DNA from: Candidatus Methanomethylophilaceae archaeon
GTDB lineage: Archaea > Thermoplasmatota > Thermoplasmata > Methanomassiliicoccales > Methanomethylophilaceae
Length of the DNA: 41,905 bases
Direction of reading: 5' to 3'
Assembly (NCBI GenBank): GCA_017524805.1
Contig: JAFXUX010000005.1
Span: 1 to 41,905, forward strand
Part shown: piece by piece, positions 1-8,874 of the stretch
Position numbering within the stretch: position 1 is the first letter of the stretch
How the letters are laid out: every line of letters starts with the position of its first letter
Notes under the pieces: generated by a model
Database searches by the model: none
What the model was told of the DNA's origin: nothing
The model's input: only the letters and a program-made list of their open reading frames with translations
Made by a program: the position numbers and the translations under genes

Positions 1-3000
1 GGCGAAGTTCGCCGTCACCGTCATGTCGCCGGTCACGGTGCCCGAGGGTATGGTCCAGCCCTTGAAGCTGTAGGTGTACTTGCTGGTCGGTGATTTGGGC
101 GATGCCGCGCACTGGTCCTTTCCGACGTTCAGAACGTTGCCGTCCGCCGATATCTCGGTACCGTAGGGGACGGTGAAGCTGGCCCTGCTTAACGAGCCGT
201 AGTTGGCGTTCTTGGCTACGGTGACGGTGTAGGTGGCAGTCTTCCAATCGGCGTAGAACACCCTGTCGTCGTAGGTCATGGTGGACGGTATGTCTACAAA
301 ACGGTTGTTGTAGATCCACCCGTTGAAGACGTGCCCGGGCCACTCAGGGTTGTCCGGCTTCGGGACGGGGGCGCCGTAGTCGAGGACGATGTCCTCTATC
401 TTGGTCGCCCCGGTGTTCTTGAAGCTGAACCTGTGCTGATCCACGCTCCATACCGCATACAGGATGACGATCTCGTTCTGGGCTTCAGCCAGGTCCATGA
501 CCGTTTGGCTGTCCTCGTAGACGACGCTGCCGCCCTTCTCGGTGGACCATCCGACGAACGAATAGCCGGTACGGAAATATTCGTGGGTAGCGAGCCCGCA
601 TCCCGTGCCGAAGTACGCGACCATGTCGGGCATGCTCCCCCCGACGCCGTCGGCGCCGGGATCGAACCTGATGTAGTACTGCCCCGTGGTCCACTGGGCG
701 GTGAGCGTCACTTCCGCGTTCTGAGCGCAGGCTAGATTCTTCACGAACAGCGTATCCAGTCCGGCGCCGTACTTCTCGCCGGCCTCCATATCGCTGAACG
801 GTCCGTACTCCGAATCGGACTGCTCCGCATACGACGTGATCTCGCCCTGGTCCCCGAGAATCCATCCTTCGAAGAACACGTTCTCTTTTTCCGGCGCGGA
901 GACGGATATGACTGCTCCGTATAGCGCGTTGACGTGGGTGGTTCCGCCCCGGCCTCCGTTGAAATCGAAATGGACCGTGTACGATATGGGGGCCCACATC
1001 GACGTCATGGTGACGGTCCCGCCCAAGGCGGAGCAGAGGGACGAGACGAAGGTGTCGTCGCCCCCGGAGAACAGCTGGCCTTCGGATATGAGATTGTCCA
1101 CCGAGTCGTCGGTGGAGCCGTACACGGCGGCGGAGTAGTCGGCATCGCCGCCGAGAAGCCATCCGCTGAACGTGTAGCCGGCATTTTCCGGTGTGAGGAT
1201 CTCATAGACCTCCTTTTTGGATAGCTCGATGCTCTGCCCGCCGTCGATGATCAGCGTGTACTTGGGCGTCCAGAGGGCGTAAAGGTCGTAAGTCTCGATA
1301 TCGCCCTTCCACGTGTATCCGTCAAAATAGGGATTGACCTCTTTGTAGATGTATACCGATTTCCCACCGTTATCGATTATCATGTTCCCGGCGGGCACGC
1401 CGTCCTTGCCGGGGGCGTCGTAATACCCGTCGAACCTGTAGTCGTCGCTCCCGATTCCCATCTGTTCCAGGTCGAGATCGGGGAAGAACTGATCGTAGGT
1501 GGCGGAAATCAACATATCCCCCACGACCCCCATGTTGTGCAGGGTGACCGTGGTGACGTGCGGATTCCACACGGCCTTGAGGGTGACGGCGGAGTTCTCG
1601 TTGATCCAATGTCCGAACTCGTCCGTGAACCCATCGACGGAGGCGACGAAACAAGGGCTGGCGGTAGAGCCGGTCTGGGCGATCAGCAGATCTCCCTGCG
1701 GGGTCACGTATCCGACGAAGTAGAATCCCGTCTTGTAGGGCTCGACATAGGACTTGGGAAGTTCCGAGCCTATGTTGACGCTCATGCTCCCGCATTCGCT
1801 CTGGCCCCCGTCCAGGTCGAAGGTGACGTTGGTGGAGCCCACCGCCTTGGCGGTCACGGAGTAGGTCTGCATCCCCGCTATGGGGGTGTACACGGATCCG
1901 GAGACGTCGAACCCGGCCGCGCAGTACAGGTCTCCGTCGTCGAAGGAGACGGTCATGGAGGAACCGAGGGGTACGGTGGCGTACCTGGTGTATACATTCC
2001 TGTCGACCGTGGCGGTGACTCCGGTCCCGAGGACCACGAAGGCGCCGTCCCATCCCGCGTTAAGGATCATGATGAAATTGTCCCCGAATACGTCCTCCAC
2101 CTTGGCGTCAGGAGAGACGAACCTGCCGTCGTCGAACCATCCGGCGAAATTGCCGAGGGTGCTGCAAACGATGTCGGAGCACCCGATAGTGAAGCCATCG
2201 GAGACGACCTTCCTGAGCTGTATGCCGTAGTCCGGCCCGAAGTCGAACACGACGGTGCGGAGACCCGGAACCTGCACCCAGGTGCGCTTGCCGTCCATTG
2301 TTGCAGAGTGCCAGACCTTCCCGTCCACATCGGAGAAGAGCTGCCCGTCCGAGACTTCCGAAGCATCCAGGCCGGGAATGAGGGGTTTGTATGGGTCCCC
2401 GGCGAGGAATACCACGCCGTCGATGGTATCCCCGTTGAGGAAACAGGACATAGGCCCGTCGTCGGAGACGGACATTTCGACCTCTATCACTAGGGATTTG
2501 GCATCGCCGGGGCTGAACGACACCATGTTCTTGTCCGGGACGATCATTATCCCGGCTTCGCCGGTGACGAGGGTATTCGTCCCGGGGGAGGCCTTGACTA
2601 TGCGGGCGGAGTTGATTCCGTCCCCGTACACGAGCTCGAGGTCGTCGGGGAGGATTATGGTGTCCTGCCAGTTGTGAGAGAACACGTCGTCGCCTATTCC
2701 GGCGATGGGATACTTCCCGCTGGGTATGTCGCTGACGAACTCGACGTCCCTGATCAGATCCCTGACGTTGTAATAGTTCTCGGAACCCGGGACTCCCTCG
2801 ATGACGAAGAAGCAGTCGTCTCCCTCCAACATCATGCCTTCGGAGGTTCCCCATACCTTCAGATGGCCGTCTACCATGATCCATGCATAGCCGTTTCCAT
2901 CCGAACCTTTATTTCCGCTGAGCACGTACCCGAATTCCAGATCCGGGCCGACCTTCTCTTCTTCGACGATGGCCCCATTGTCAAGCAGCGTGTCCTTGGA

Positions 3001-3852
3001 AATGGAGGTCTTTATTTTCACGAAGTTGATGGTGTCGTTCCATGGGGCAGGGGCGAGGCACATGTCGCCGAAATCCGTGTTCGAGTCGCAGCGGAGGTCT
3101 ACGAACGTCAGGCTGTCCATGTCGCTCAGAGCGTAGTCCGCGATCTTCTTGACGTTCTCCGGTATGACGAGCTGGACGATGGCATCGCACCCGGAGAAAC
3201 AGGAAGACCCGATGGTCGTCACGTTGCTGGGGATGACCACGGACTGGAGCGCAGTGCATTCACTGAACAGCCCTTCCTCCATAGTCATATATCCCGGGTT
3301 CTCTGGAAGCCTCACGGAGACCAGCCCCGAGCCGAAGAACGCATTACTGGCAATGCTGGACACGGAGTCCGGGATGTACAATGACTTGAGCGAATGACAG
3401 TATTCGAATGCGCCCCCGCTTATCCAACGTACCGATTCAGGGATGACCACGTCAGTCAGACGGCTGCAACTGCAGAAACCGCCCCAGTCATCAGAGGGGC
3501 CTATGCCCTCGATTCCCGGCGAGAGAACTACGCTCACGAGATTACTATAATTGTAGAAATTAACGTATTGGATGTCGTATTCATGGCCGTCCGGACTGGT
3601 GACACTGGCCGGAACCGTTATACTGAACACTCCCGCCTCTAGGCTGCATGCATATACAGTATCCGAATCGAGGATTCTGTATCCTATGTCGCCGACGGTG
3701 AAATCCCCGTCCAGAGCGTTCGATTCCTGGGCATCGACGGTAATAAGGGCCGCTGACGCGACAAGAACCGACAGGACGAGGAGCATGCGGACAAGAAAGC
3801 CCAAGTTGGCAAGACCCGCGGCGCACGACTAACCGATCAATTCGCTTTTCAT
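1..3852 (-). CDS. Large secreted surface protein (BspA-type LRR plus InlB-like B repeats), C-terminus off the window, in-frame TAG at codon 8
   Basis: The frame is open from 3828 to base 1, so about 1284 codons are visible and the C-terminus lies outside. The ATG at 3852 has an excellent Shine-Dalgarno (GGTGATCG, 3854-3862). Codon 8 is TAG (3831-3829). The same frame then continues through a hydrophobic signal-peptide-like core (LLVLSVLVASAALITVDA, about residues 24-41). Residues about 120-250 are BspA-type leucine-rich repeats with the pattern VVIP.SV..I...AF..C. From about residue 670 onwards InlB-like B repeats recur, with FD.NGG...G, a segment ending in GW, and later AVW/AQW (about residues 674, 956, 1060, 1140 and 1207). 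Such proteins are surface adhesins in gut microbes; a cell-surface host or biofilm contact role is inferred. The start is unresolved. Without readthrough, translation must begin at TTG 3804 or ATG 3786, neither of which has a visible Shine-Dalgarno. Codon use matches the neighbours. Confidence 0.85.
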
Positions 3853-3853
3853 T

Positions 3854-3862
3854 CGATCACCT
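3854..3862 (-). promoter_or_regulatory. Strong Shine-Dalgarno for the surface-protein ATG at 3852
   Basis: On the minus strand the bases read AGGTGATCG directly before ATG 3852. This matches the archaeal anti-SD (complement of GGAGGTGATC) over seven or more bases. It argues that translation starts at 3852, upstream of the in-frame TAG, and not at the later TTG or ATG. Confidence 0.6.
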
Positions 3863-4037
3863 ATAGTGGCAAATTCCCCATCTCGTCTGATTTTGAAAGG
3901 AAAAAATCGCCATCTGAATATCATATGTGTGAGAACGTTTAAAAACGTAGACCAGCTACGAACAGAGTTCTAGCATAGGACTCGACCCATGTAGATGTGG
4001 GGCTGACCTCCCTGACCACATAGCCCCAGGCATATAG

Positions 4038-4709
4038 TCCCCCGGTGCGAAGTTTTCGGAAAGGAACTATGAAGAACACTATTTTGCCAACGGCCGCCGG
4101 ATTAAGGTCGAGCAGGCCGTCCGGCTCCTGGTCGGGCGAAAGCTGATCATGAAGGAGCCGAAGTCTTTCGGGTCCGGGAGGACCATGGGGAAATCCGAGA
4201 TGCGGGCCGAGCTGATTGACCAATGGAACGCAGAGTGCGGGCATCCCGAAAGGGGTTTCATCTTCTTTTCCACGACGCGCGCCGGCGCCCCGGTCCATCC
4301 GGATTCGATAACGACCCACACCCGCAGGCTGTCCCAGAAGCTGGGGTTCCACTTCTCCCTGCACACCCTGAGGCATACCTTCATATCCAAGGCTCTGACG
4401 ATAATCAAGGCGGATCCCAAGACCGTGCAGAGCATCGCCGGGCACAGCGACTGCAGGGTAACCATGGACATTTACGCAAGATCTGAGACCGAGGCGAAGG
4501 CCGAAGTCCAGAGGTCCTACGAGGAATACTTCATAGGATGCGTCTCCAGACCTGCAACAAATCTCAATGATGCTGACGAGAATTTCAGCCTAGTATCTTA
4601 CGCCGCATCGATTATTTCGACGCAAAATCAAATATCTTCTAGATCAAAACTAGATCAAAAAATAGCCGCGGTTTCCACTGGAACCGAAAAAACCGACGGT
4701 TCTTTATAA
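4038..4709 (+). pseudogene. Tyrosine recombinase (integrase), N-terminally truncated catalytic-domain remnant
   Basis: The frame is open from 4038 to TGA-free end TAA at 4709; the first internal ATG is 4149. Residues from that ATG include the box II motif HTLRHTF (catalytic H-x-x-R), the following GHSD segment (third-position His of the second pair) and MDIYAR with the tyrosine nucleophile. The stretch before the ATG (RRIKVEQAVRLLVGRKLIM) still resembles integrase sequence, so ATG 4149 is internal to the domain. The SAM-like N-terminal domain and the first catalytic Arg region are not recognisable upstream. A TAG at 4035-4037 closes the frame, and the codons before it do not resemble an integrase. 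The 3' end lies 17 bases from the 3' end of tRNA-Thr, the classic place for an integrase of a tRNA-targeting element. Probably a decayed integrase left after deletion of the element; a functional short recombinase is unlikely. Confidence 0.75.
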
Positions 4710-4720
4710 GCAACAAGTGG

Positions 4721-4726
4721 AAAAAA
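4721..4726 (-). terminator. Oligo-T terminator of tRNA-Thr
   Basis: Six T residues on the minus strand directly follow the encoded CCA of tRNA-Thr. This is the usual archaeal poly-T termination signal. Confidence 0.5.
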
Positions 4727-4803
4727 TGGAGCCACTTGAGGAATTCGAATCCCCGACCTGCTGATTACAAGTCAGCCGCACTACCGGGCTATGCAAAAGT
4801 GGC
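4727..4803 (-). tRNA. tRNA-Thr (anticodon TGT)
   Basis: The reverse strand folds as a cloverleaf. The 7-bp acceptor stem GCCACTT/AAGTGGC is followed by discriminator T and an encoded CCA (4729-4727). The anticodon arm is GCTGA-CTTGTAA-TCAGC, giving TGT for threonine. The T-arm carries TTCGAAT. U73 is normal for archaeal tRNA-Thr. The integrase remnant abuts the 3' end, so this gene was probably the attachment site of a lost element. A TATA-like stretch lies about 10-35 bases upstream (4813-4837). Confidence 0.93.
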
Positions 4804-4946
4804 AACATTTCGCCATATATCGATTCCGCATATATGCTTTTCTTATCGTCTGGATTATATTTTCTTTTAATTCGGGTTCCGATATATTTAAGAAAAGTGA
4901 TGGCATCGCAGGCTCATCCAGTTCATTAGAATTAAGGTGTATATAT

Positions 4947-5648
4947 ATGGCAGACGAAGCAAAGAGGCTTATTCGTTTCAATTTCAGATCGTATATCGCA
5001 GATGAGGACAGGCTCTACGACACCAACATCGCCGAGGCCGCCAAAGAAGCGGGAATCTACAACGAGAAGTATCCCTATGAGCCCGTCGCTCATATCACCG
5101 GAACTGACAGGCTTTTCAAGGATCTCGAGGACGCTCTCGCCGCGGCCGAAGTCGGCAAAGAATACGAAGTCACCATCCCCTGCGAGAGGGCTGCCGGAGT
5201 AAGGAACCCCAAGAACGTGGAGTACTACCCCCTCAAGAACTTCCTCAAAGAGGACCAGTACCCCCAGCCTGGAATGACCGTCAACATCGGCAACAAGAAA
5301 GGAACGATCGCCTCCGTCGGAGCCGGCCGCGTCAAGGTCGACTTCAACAACCCGCTTGCCGGCCACGACCTCATGTACAAGTTCACGGTCACAGAGGAGA
5401 TCACCGATCCCGTCGAGAAAGCGAAGGCAATCGTCGAGGCCGATTTCTCCATGGCCGATGGATTCGAGTTCGAAATCGCCGAAGACAAAGTCGTCGTCAA
5501 AGAGCCCGATCTCTGCAAATACGACAACAACTGGGCCATTGCCAAGTACAAAGTCGTCACTGACCTCAGGTCCGTCTTCGGCATCGACAGGATCGAGTTC
5601 CTGCAGGTTTGGGACATCCCCAAGAAAGCCGAAGAAAAGAAAGAGTGA
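4947..5648 (+). CDS. Archaeal FKBP-type peptidyl-prolyl isomerase (SlyD-like, long form)
   Basis: The protein has 233 residues. The start is ATG 4947, with AAGGTG at 4934-4939 as Shine-Dalgarno and a TATA box (GATATATTTAAG, about 4881-4892) giving a leader of roughly 40 bases. An FKBP core (DTNIAEAAKEAGIYN..., KEYEVTIPCERAAGVR) is interrupted by an insert-in-flap domain (QYPQPGMTVNIGNKKGTIAS...GRVKVDFNNPLAGHDLMYKF), the layout of archaeal 26-kDa FKBPs. A further C-terminal domain of about 75 residues follows. The family catalyses proline cis-trans isomerisation and acts as a folding chaperone in the cytoplasm. The gene stands alone and ends in a hairpin terminator shared with the convergent gene. 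The upstream in-frame extension to 4791 overlaps tRNA-Thr and is not used. Confidence 0.9.
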   Translation: MADEAKRLIRFNFRSYIADEDRLYDTNIAEAAKEAGIYNEKYPYEPVAHITGTDRLFKDLEDALAAAEVGKEYEVTIPCERAAGVRNPKNVEYYPLKNFLKEDQYPQPGMTVNIGNKKGTIASVGAGRVKVDFNNPLAGHDLMYKFTVTEEITDPVEKAKAIVEADFSMADGFEFEIAEDKVVVKEPDLCKYDNNWAIAKYKVVTDLRSVFGIDRIEFLQVWDIPKKAEEKKE

Positions 5649-5670
5649 GCTTCGAAGCCACGATCCATTG

Positions 5671-5700
5671 CCGGAGGGAACCTTTCCTCCGGCCTTTTCA
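5671..5700. terminator. Hairpin terminator between convergent genes
   Basis: A perfect 8-bp inverted repeat (GCCGGAGG at 5671-5678, CCTCCGGC at 5687-5694) is followed by CTTTTC. It lies between the FKBP stop and the stop of the convergent gene, so it may serve both directions. Confidence 0.55.
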
Positions 5701-6147
5701 TCTATACTCGAAATAGACCTCTTCCACCGGGCCTATCCTAAGATTTTTCAGGGTTTCGAGCTCGAATTCCTCTCTGTTTCCGGGTATTCCTCTCATAATG
5801 ACCCTGATGTTTCTGAGCTTCACGCTGTCTTTGCTGAGAGGTATGGCGCCTCCCATGTCCGTGAACGCCTGGAGCTCATTGCTCAGCCTCTCTATGGCCT
5901 TGGTCATCATCGGCGAGAATCCGTTTTCGTATGCCGCCGAATGGATCTCCAGAGTTTCGAATCCCATGATCCTTTCCGAGATCTCGGGGAAACCATCCTT
6001 TATGGCGCATTTCCCCGGCGTCTCGGTCAGGCAGCGGACACAGCCGACGCATCTGCGAAGCTTTCTCCCCGACAACGATGCGGCGGCGGGGCTTTCCGGT
6101 TCTGAGGCATCATCCGTAAGAACGAATGCATCTGTCTGCTGTCCCAT
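5698..6147 (-). CDS. Short iron-sulfur flavoprotein-like protein (NADPH-dependent FMN reductase family, reduced N-terminus)
   Basis: The protein has 149 residues. The start ATG 6147 has a TATA box (TTTATAAG, 6171-6178) about 25 bases upstream, so the transcript is leaderless. Residues about 33-47 carry C-VG-C-VR-C...GK-C-AIKD, the Cys motif of iron-sulfur flavoproteins (GC..C...G.C..KD), followed by a flavodoxin-like half (ISERIMGFETLEIHSAAYENG...MMTKAIERL). Normal family members have a longer Rossmann N-terminus with a GSPR..GNT flavin-phosphate loop before the Cys motif. Here only about 32 residues precede it and that loop is not recognisable. It may therefore bind the cluster but not FMN in the usual way, or be a degenerate paralog. 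Its frame is intact and its promoter clear, so it is probably expressed. Electron-transfer role inferred; partner unknown. Confidence 0.7.
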   Translation of the reverse strand: MGQQTDAFVLTDDASEPESPAAASLSGRKLRRCVGCVRCLTETPGKCAIKDGFPEISERIMGFETLEIHSAAYENGFSPMMTKAIERLSNELQAFTDMGGAIPLSKDSVKLRNIRVIMRGIPGNREEFELETLKNLRIGPVEEVYFEYR

Positions 6148-6165
6148 GCTAAGTCAATGTATGCG

Positions 6166-6285
6166 TCACTTATAAAACACAAGTATCGAATTGATTTCGC
6201 TGTTCAGTTTGCTGCTGTTAGCCCTCCTTTTCTGGGATTCTTTGTACCACCCCTTGTCCGACAGGCGCTGCTTCGGCAGAGGCAT
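6166..6285 (-). CDS. Possible small basic protein (39 aa), unrecognised
   Basis: ATG 6285 opens a 39-codon frame ending TGA at 6166, just upstream of the iron-sulfur flavoprotein-like gene. Its composition is Lys/Arg/Ser-rich (RLSDKGWYKESQKRRANSSK). Codons are less GC-biased than surrounding genes, and no clear Shine-Dalgarno or well-placed TATA box precedes it. Its 3' end overlaps the TATA box of the next gene. It could equally be a chance ORF or the tail of a decayed gene. Confidence 0.22.
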   Translation of the reverse strand: MPLPKQRLSDKGWYKESQKRRANSSKLNSEINSILVFYK

Positions 6286-6410
6286 GAGCACAGTTTGATA
6301 TTGTACCATTCCAACCATCCTGCTCCTGAGAGCAAGATTACATCCTCTGCTGAATATAATAACTCTATTTTGTTATTATTGTTATTGATGTTATTATAGT
6401 TATTCTAGCA

Positions 6411-7229
6411 TCAAACCGTGTAGAACGTGTCGATGACGGTCTTCCCGCGTTCGGTCAGAGAGTATTTTCCGTTCAGCGGATTCTTTTCTATCCACCCATA
6501 TCTCAGCCATTTCGACACGAAATCCCTTTGGTAATAGACCGCCTCGGTCTGACGCTTGGTCGTTTTCATGTTCGCCGACTGTTTGACGTCCCTGTACCAG
6601 ATCTTCTCATCCTTGAGGGCTTCAATCATGACGGGCGCGGAAACGGTTTTCTTCTCGCTTATGAGTCTGTCCATCGTGCGAAGCCCGCGGACAAGATGCT
6701 CCTCAGGCATGTCTATGCTGTAATTGGGCAGCGTCCTGGGTTCCCCGGCTTTCTTGGTCATACCTACAGGTTTCCCATCGGAGAAATACACCTCTTTCAT
6801 CATCTCTCTGCTGACCGTGAATTCCTGGCTGTTCACGGTGAAAGGGACGGTGCCTTTGACCATCATCGATGCGATTGTCGATGCCGCAGTGTATTCAGAG
6901 GTTCCGGCCGAGACGTTGACGTAGATTTCGCATCCTTCTTCGTCGCGATTCTCCGTCTGAAGAATGTTCAGAACGGTCTTGAGCATCTCGCCGAAATTGT
7001 ATACGGTTGCGTTGTGCTCTACGATTTCCACCTTGCGGGGGAGGTCTTCGATCAGCTCTACGACGCGGTTGTAGAACAGATTGTAAATGTTGTCCGAATC
7101 CAGCGGATCCTTCGAGAAATGTATGAGGTGGATCCTATTGGTTTCGTAGAATTCCAGGGGCGAGACGATTTTGTCGGTTTCGAAAGTCACGCACGCGACC
7201 ATTATTCTTTTTCTGCGGCCGGTTCTCAT
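6411..7229 (-). CDS. DUF6293 family protein: CARF-like sensor domain plus winged helix
   Basis: The protein has 272 residues. The N-terminal half (about 1-150) looks like a CARF-type Rossmann sensor: an early beta strand (KRIMVACVTFET), then YVNVSAGTSEYTAASTIAS at about residues 103-121, comparable to the N-x-x-GGT nucleotide-binding turn of CARF proteins. The C-terminal part (about 185-272) looks like a winged helix (KWLRYGWIEKNPLNGKYSLTERGKTV). This layout matches DUF6293/HFX_2341-type archaeal regulators, which sense a small molecule and bind DNA; ligand and targets are unknown. No cas gene is nearby. Flanking DNA is very AT-rich on both sides (6350-6410, 7262-7305). Start ATG 7229 has a weak TATA (GAATTAAG) about 25-30 bases upstream; ATG 7202 is an alternative. 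Confidence 0.7.
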   Translation of the reverse strand: MRTGRRKRIMVACVTFETDKIVSPLEFYETNRIHLIHFSKDPLDSDNIYNLFYNRVVELIEDLPRKVEIVEHNATVYNFGEMLKTVLNILQTENRDEEGCEIYVNVSAGTSEYTAASTIASMMVKGTVPFTVNSQEFTVSREMMKEVYFSDGKPVGMTKKAGEPRTLPNYSIDMPEEHLVRGLRTMDRLISEKKTVSAPVMIEALKDEKIWYRDVKQSANMKTTKRQTEAVYYQRDFVSKWLRYGWIEKNPLNGKYSLTERGKTVIDTFYTV

Positions 7230-7409
7230 GATAAAATGAGAGCATGCGATGACTTAATTCTATCTGTTAATAATGAAATTATTGTAATTATTATAATCGT
7301 GCCGGTAAACGCTCTTGTCCCAGATTCCAGATTTTGTAGCCAGAATGGGCGGCCATTTTTGTTCTTCAGAGAAAAATTTATTAATAGCGGCAACTTCACG
7401 TGATTCAGT

Positions 7410-7487
7410 GGACAGGTGGCCTAGTCTGGATATGGCAGCAGCCTCCTAAGCTGCAGGCCGGGGGTTCGAATCCCCTCCTGTTCGCCA
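7410..7487 (+). tRNA. tRNA-Arg (anticodon CCT)
   Basis: The acceptor stem is GGACAGG/CCTGTTC with one G-U pair, then discriminator G and an encoded CCA (7485-7487). The anticodon arm GCAGC-CTCCTAA-GCTGC gives CCT, arginine. The T-arm is GGGGG-TTCGAAT-CCCCT. A TATA box (AAATTTATTAATAG, about 7375-7388) lies about 25-35 bases upstream and TTTTTTC (7488-7494) follows as terminator. Confidence 0.94.
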
Positions 7488-7494
7488 TTTTTTC
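7488..7494 (+). terminator. Oligo-T terminator of tRNA-Arg
   Basis: Run TTTTTTC immediately after the tRNA-Arg CCA. Some transcription may continue into the reductase gene, whose start lies 27 bases further on. Confidence 0.4.
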
Positions 7495-7520
7495 GATAGA
7501 TGACAAAGAGGAGCCTGGGC

Positions 7521-8567
7521 ATGGATAAGATCGGTTGCAGGGTTCTTATCATAGGCTCGGGTCCAGCGGGAGCTTCTGCGGCATACCATCTTTCTCGGCT
7601 CGGTGAGAAAAACGTCCTGATGATCGAAAAATTCTCGGAGAAAGCCTATCGCAGATACCAATCGATATGCGGGGAGGCCGTCAGCGATAGGATGATGAAA
7701 CGCGCAGGAATAGAGACGTCCCACATAATCCGCCGGGTGGAGGCCATAGAGATCGTCTCCAAGAACGCCAGTTCGACGCGCATCAAAGTCAGCGGGGCCA
7801 TCGTAGATCGCGCAGGGATGTTGGAGGAGCTTATTTCCAGATCCGGCGTGAAACGCATCAGAGCTTCGCTGAGAACCGTATCCAGGCGTCCCGAAGGCGG
7901 TTTCGTGGCGCATACCAGCGAGGGGGACATCGAATGCGATGTTATCATAGGGGCGGACGGGGCGCATTCCACGGTGAGAAAATGCATATTCGGCACCCGC
8001 CCAGAGCAATTGGTGCCGGTGATAAATGCCGTAGTGCCCGGAAATTCCGACGGAACGCTGAGATTCCGCATGGAAGCCGGGGATGACGGGTTCTACAGCT
8101 GGGATTTCCCATCGGCAGAAGGGAAGAAATCGATCGGATTCAAGAAGGGCTTCGGCACGATCCCTATTGATTCAGAGCACGGCGCCCGCTGCATACCGAT
8201 CGGCCGTCTGCCGCACGCAGCGCAGGATGGGTGCTTCTTGGCGGGAGACGCCGCCGGGCTCCCGAATCCTCTGAGTTATGGCGGAATAGGCGCCGCTTTG
8301 GTATCCGGGAGAAAGGCAGCAGAGGCGGCGGCCTCAGGCGATTGGCGCAGGTACGATTCATGGGTCGATCATGACAGGGCGTTCGACAGGCGCTTCATGG
8401 ATGCCCATAGAAAAGTAAAATTATGGACCGAAGAAGATATAGAAGTAGCGATGCGTCCGCTGTCCGGAAACGCAACTATTCTTAAAGGTTTCTTTGCGAT
8501 GCTTCGTCATCCGCGTTTTGCGCGCGTATATATGGCTTGTTGGCTGGGATTCCGCATTGGATGGTAA
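7521..8567 (+). CDS. Geranylgeranyl reductase family flavoprotein (archaeal lipid saturation)
   Basis: The protein has 348 residues from ATG 7521. That start is preferred over ATG 7500 because GAGGAG (7511-7516) sits at good Shine-Dalgarno spacing and the protein then begins one strand before the FAD motif. It shows VLIIGSGPAGASAAYHL (dinucleotide-binding GxGxxG), then GADGAHSTVR at about residue 145, and GDAAGLPNPLSYGGIGAAL, the second FAD motif of the p-hydroxybenzoate hydroxylase fold. The family reduces geranylgeranyl chains of archaeal membrane lipids or related isoprenoids. The C-terminus is short and lacks the Cys-rich segment of some members. Substrate cannot be fixed from sequence; a FAD-dependent oxidoreductase of other function remains possible. 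Confidence 0.82.
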   Translation: MDKIGCRVLIIGSGPAGASAAYHLSRLGEKNVLMIEKFSEKAYRRYQSICGEAVSDRMMKRAGIETSHIIRRVEAIEIVSKNASSTRIKVSGAIVDRAGMLEELISRSGVKRIRASLRTVSRRPEGGFVAHTSEGDIECDVIIGADGAHSTVRKCIFGTRPEQLVPVINAVVPGNSDGTLRFRMEAGDDGFYSWDFPSAEGKKSIGFKKGFGTIPIDSEHGARCIPIGRLPHAAQDGCFLAGDAAGLPNPLSYGGIGAALVSGRKAAEAAASGDWRRYDSWVDHDRAFDRRFMDAHRKVKLWTEEDIEVAMRPLSGNATILKGFFAMLRHPRFARVYMACWLGFRIGW

Positions 8568-8874
8568 GAGTACTTTGCCGGAAACATGCGCATTTAATTT
8601 ATTCTGCCTAAACGTAATACATTTGTGCGTAACTTAAAATAAAGGATTTGCGGGCGAGAGGCGCCGCGGATTCCGAGGTCAGACGCATCCGCTGGAAGCA
8701 AGGGCAGATCCGAAAAGAGATCGGAGATGCTCCCATCGCATCCCTTCGCGATGGCGCCGCCAGCCTGTCGGCGCTGCTTCCTGTGGGTAACGGGCTGCCA
8801 GCAACAAGAAGAAACGAACGCAGTTCCTTCGAAGGAGAACCGATTTAATGTGAAGAGAGGAAGAGAGATAGGAT
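8568..8874. other. Gene-free 307-bp stretch with a promoter and a GC-rich, hairpin-prone block
   Basis: A TATA-like element (CTTAAAATAAAGG, about 8633-8645) lies about 230 bases before the next start codon. From about 8650 the sequence becomes GC-rich with several inverted repeats, including GTTCCTTCGAAGGAGAAC at 8823-8840. No frame here looks coding. It could be a long structured leader of the zinc-ribbon gene or a small RNA. I compared it by eye with SRP and RNase P RNA and found no convincing match. Confidence 0.35.

Noticed and set aside
4038-4709. SSV-type split integrase
   Set aside because: In SSV-type partition the tRNA overlaps the N-terminal part of the gene; here the C-terminal end faces the tRNA 3' end and does not overlap it.
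8640-8870. SRP RNA or RNase P RNA
   Set aside because: A stretch on the minus strand (AGGAAGCAGC) recalls SRP domain IV, but the flanking GGUCCGGA and the overall fold and length do not fit; conserved RNase P segments were not found.
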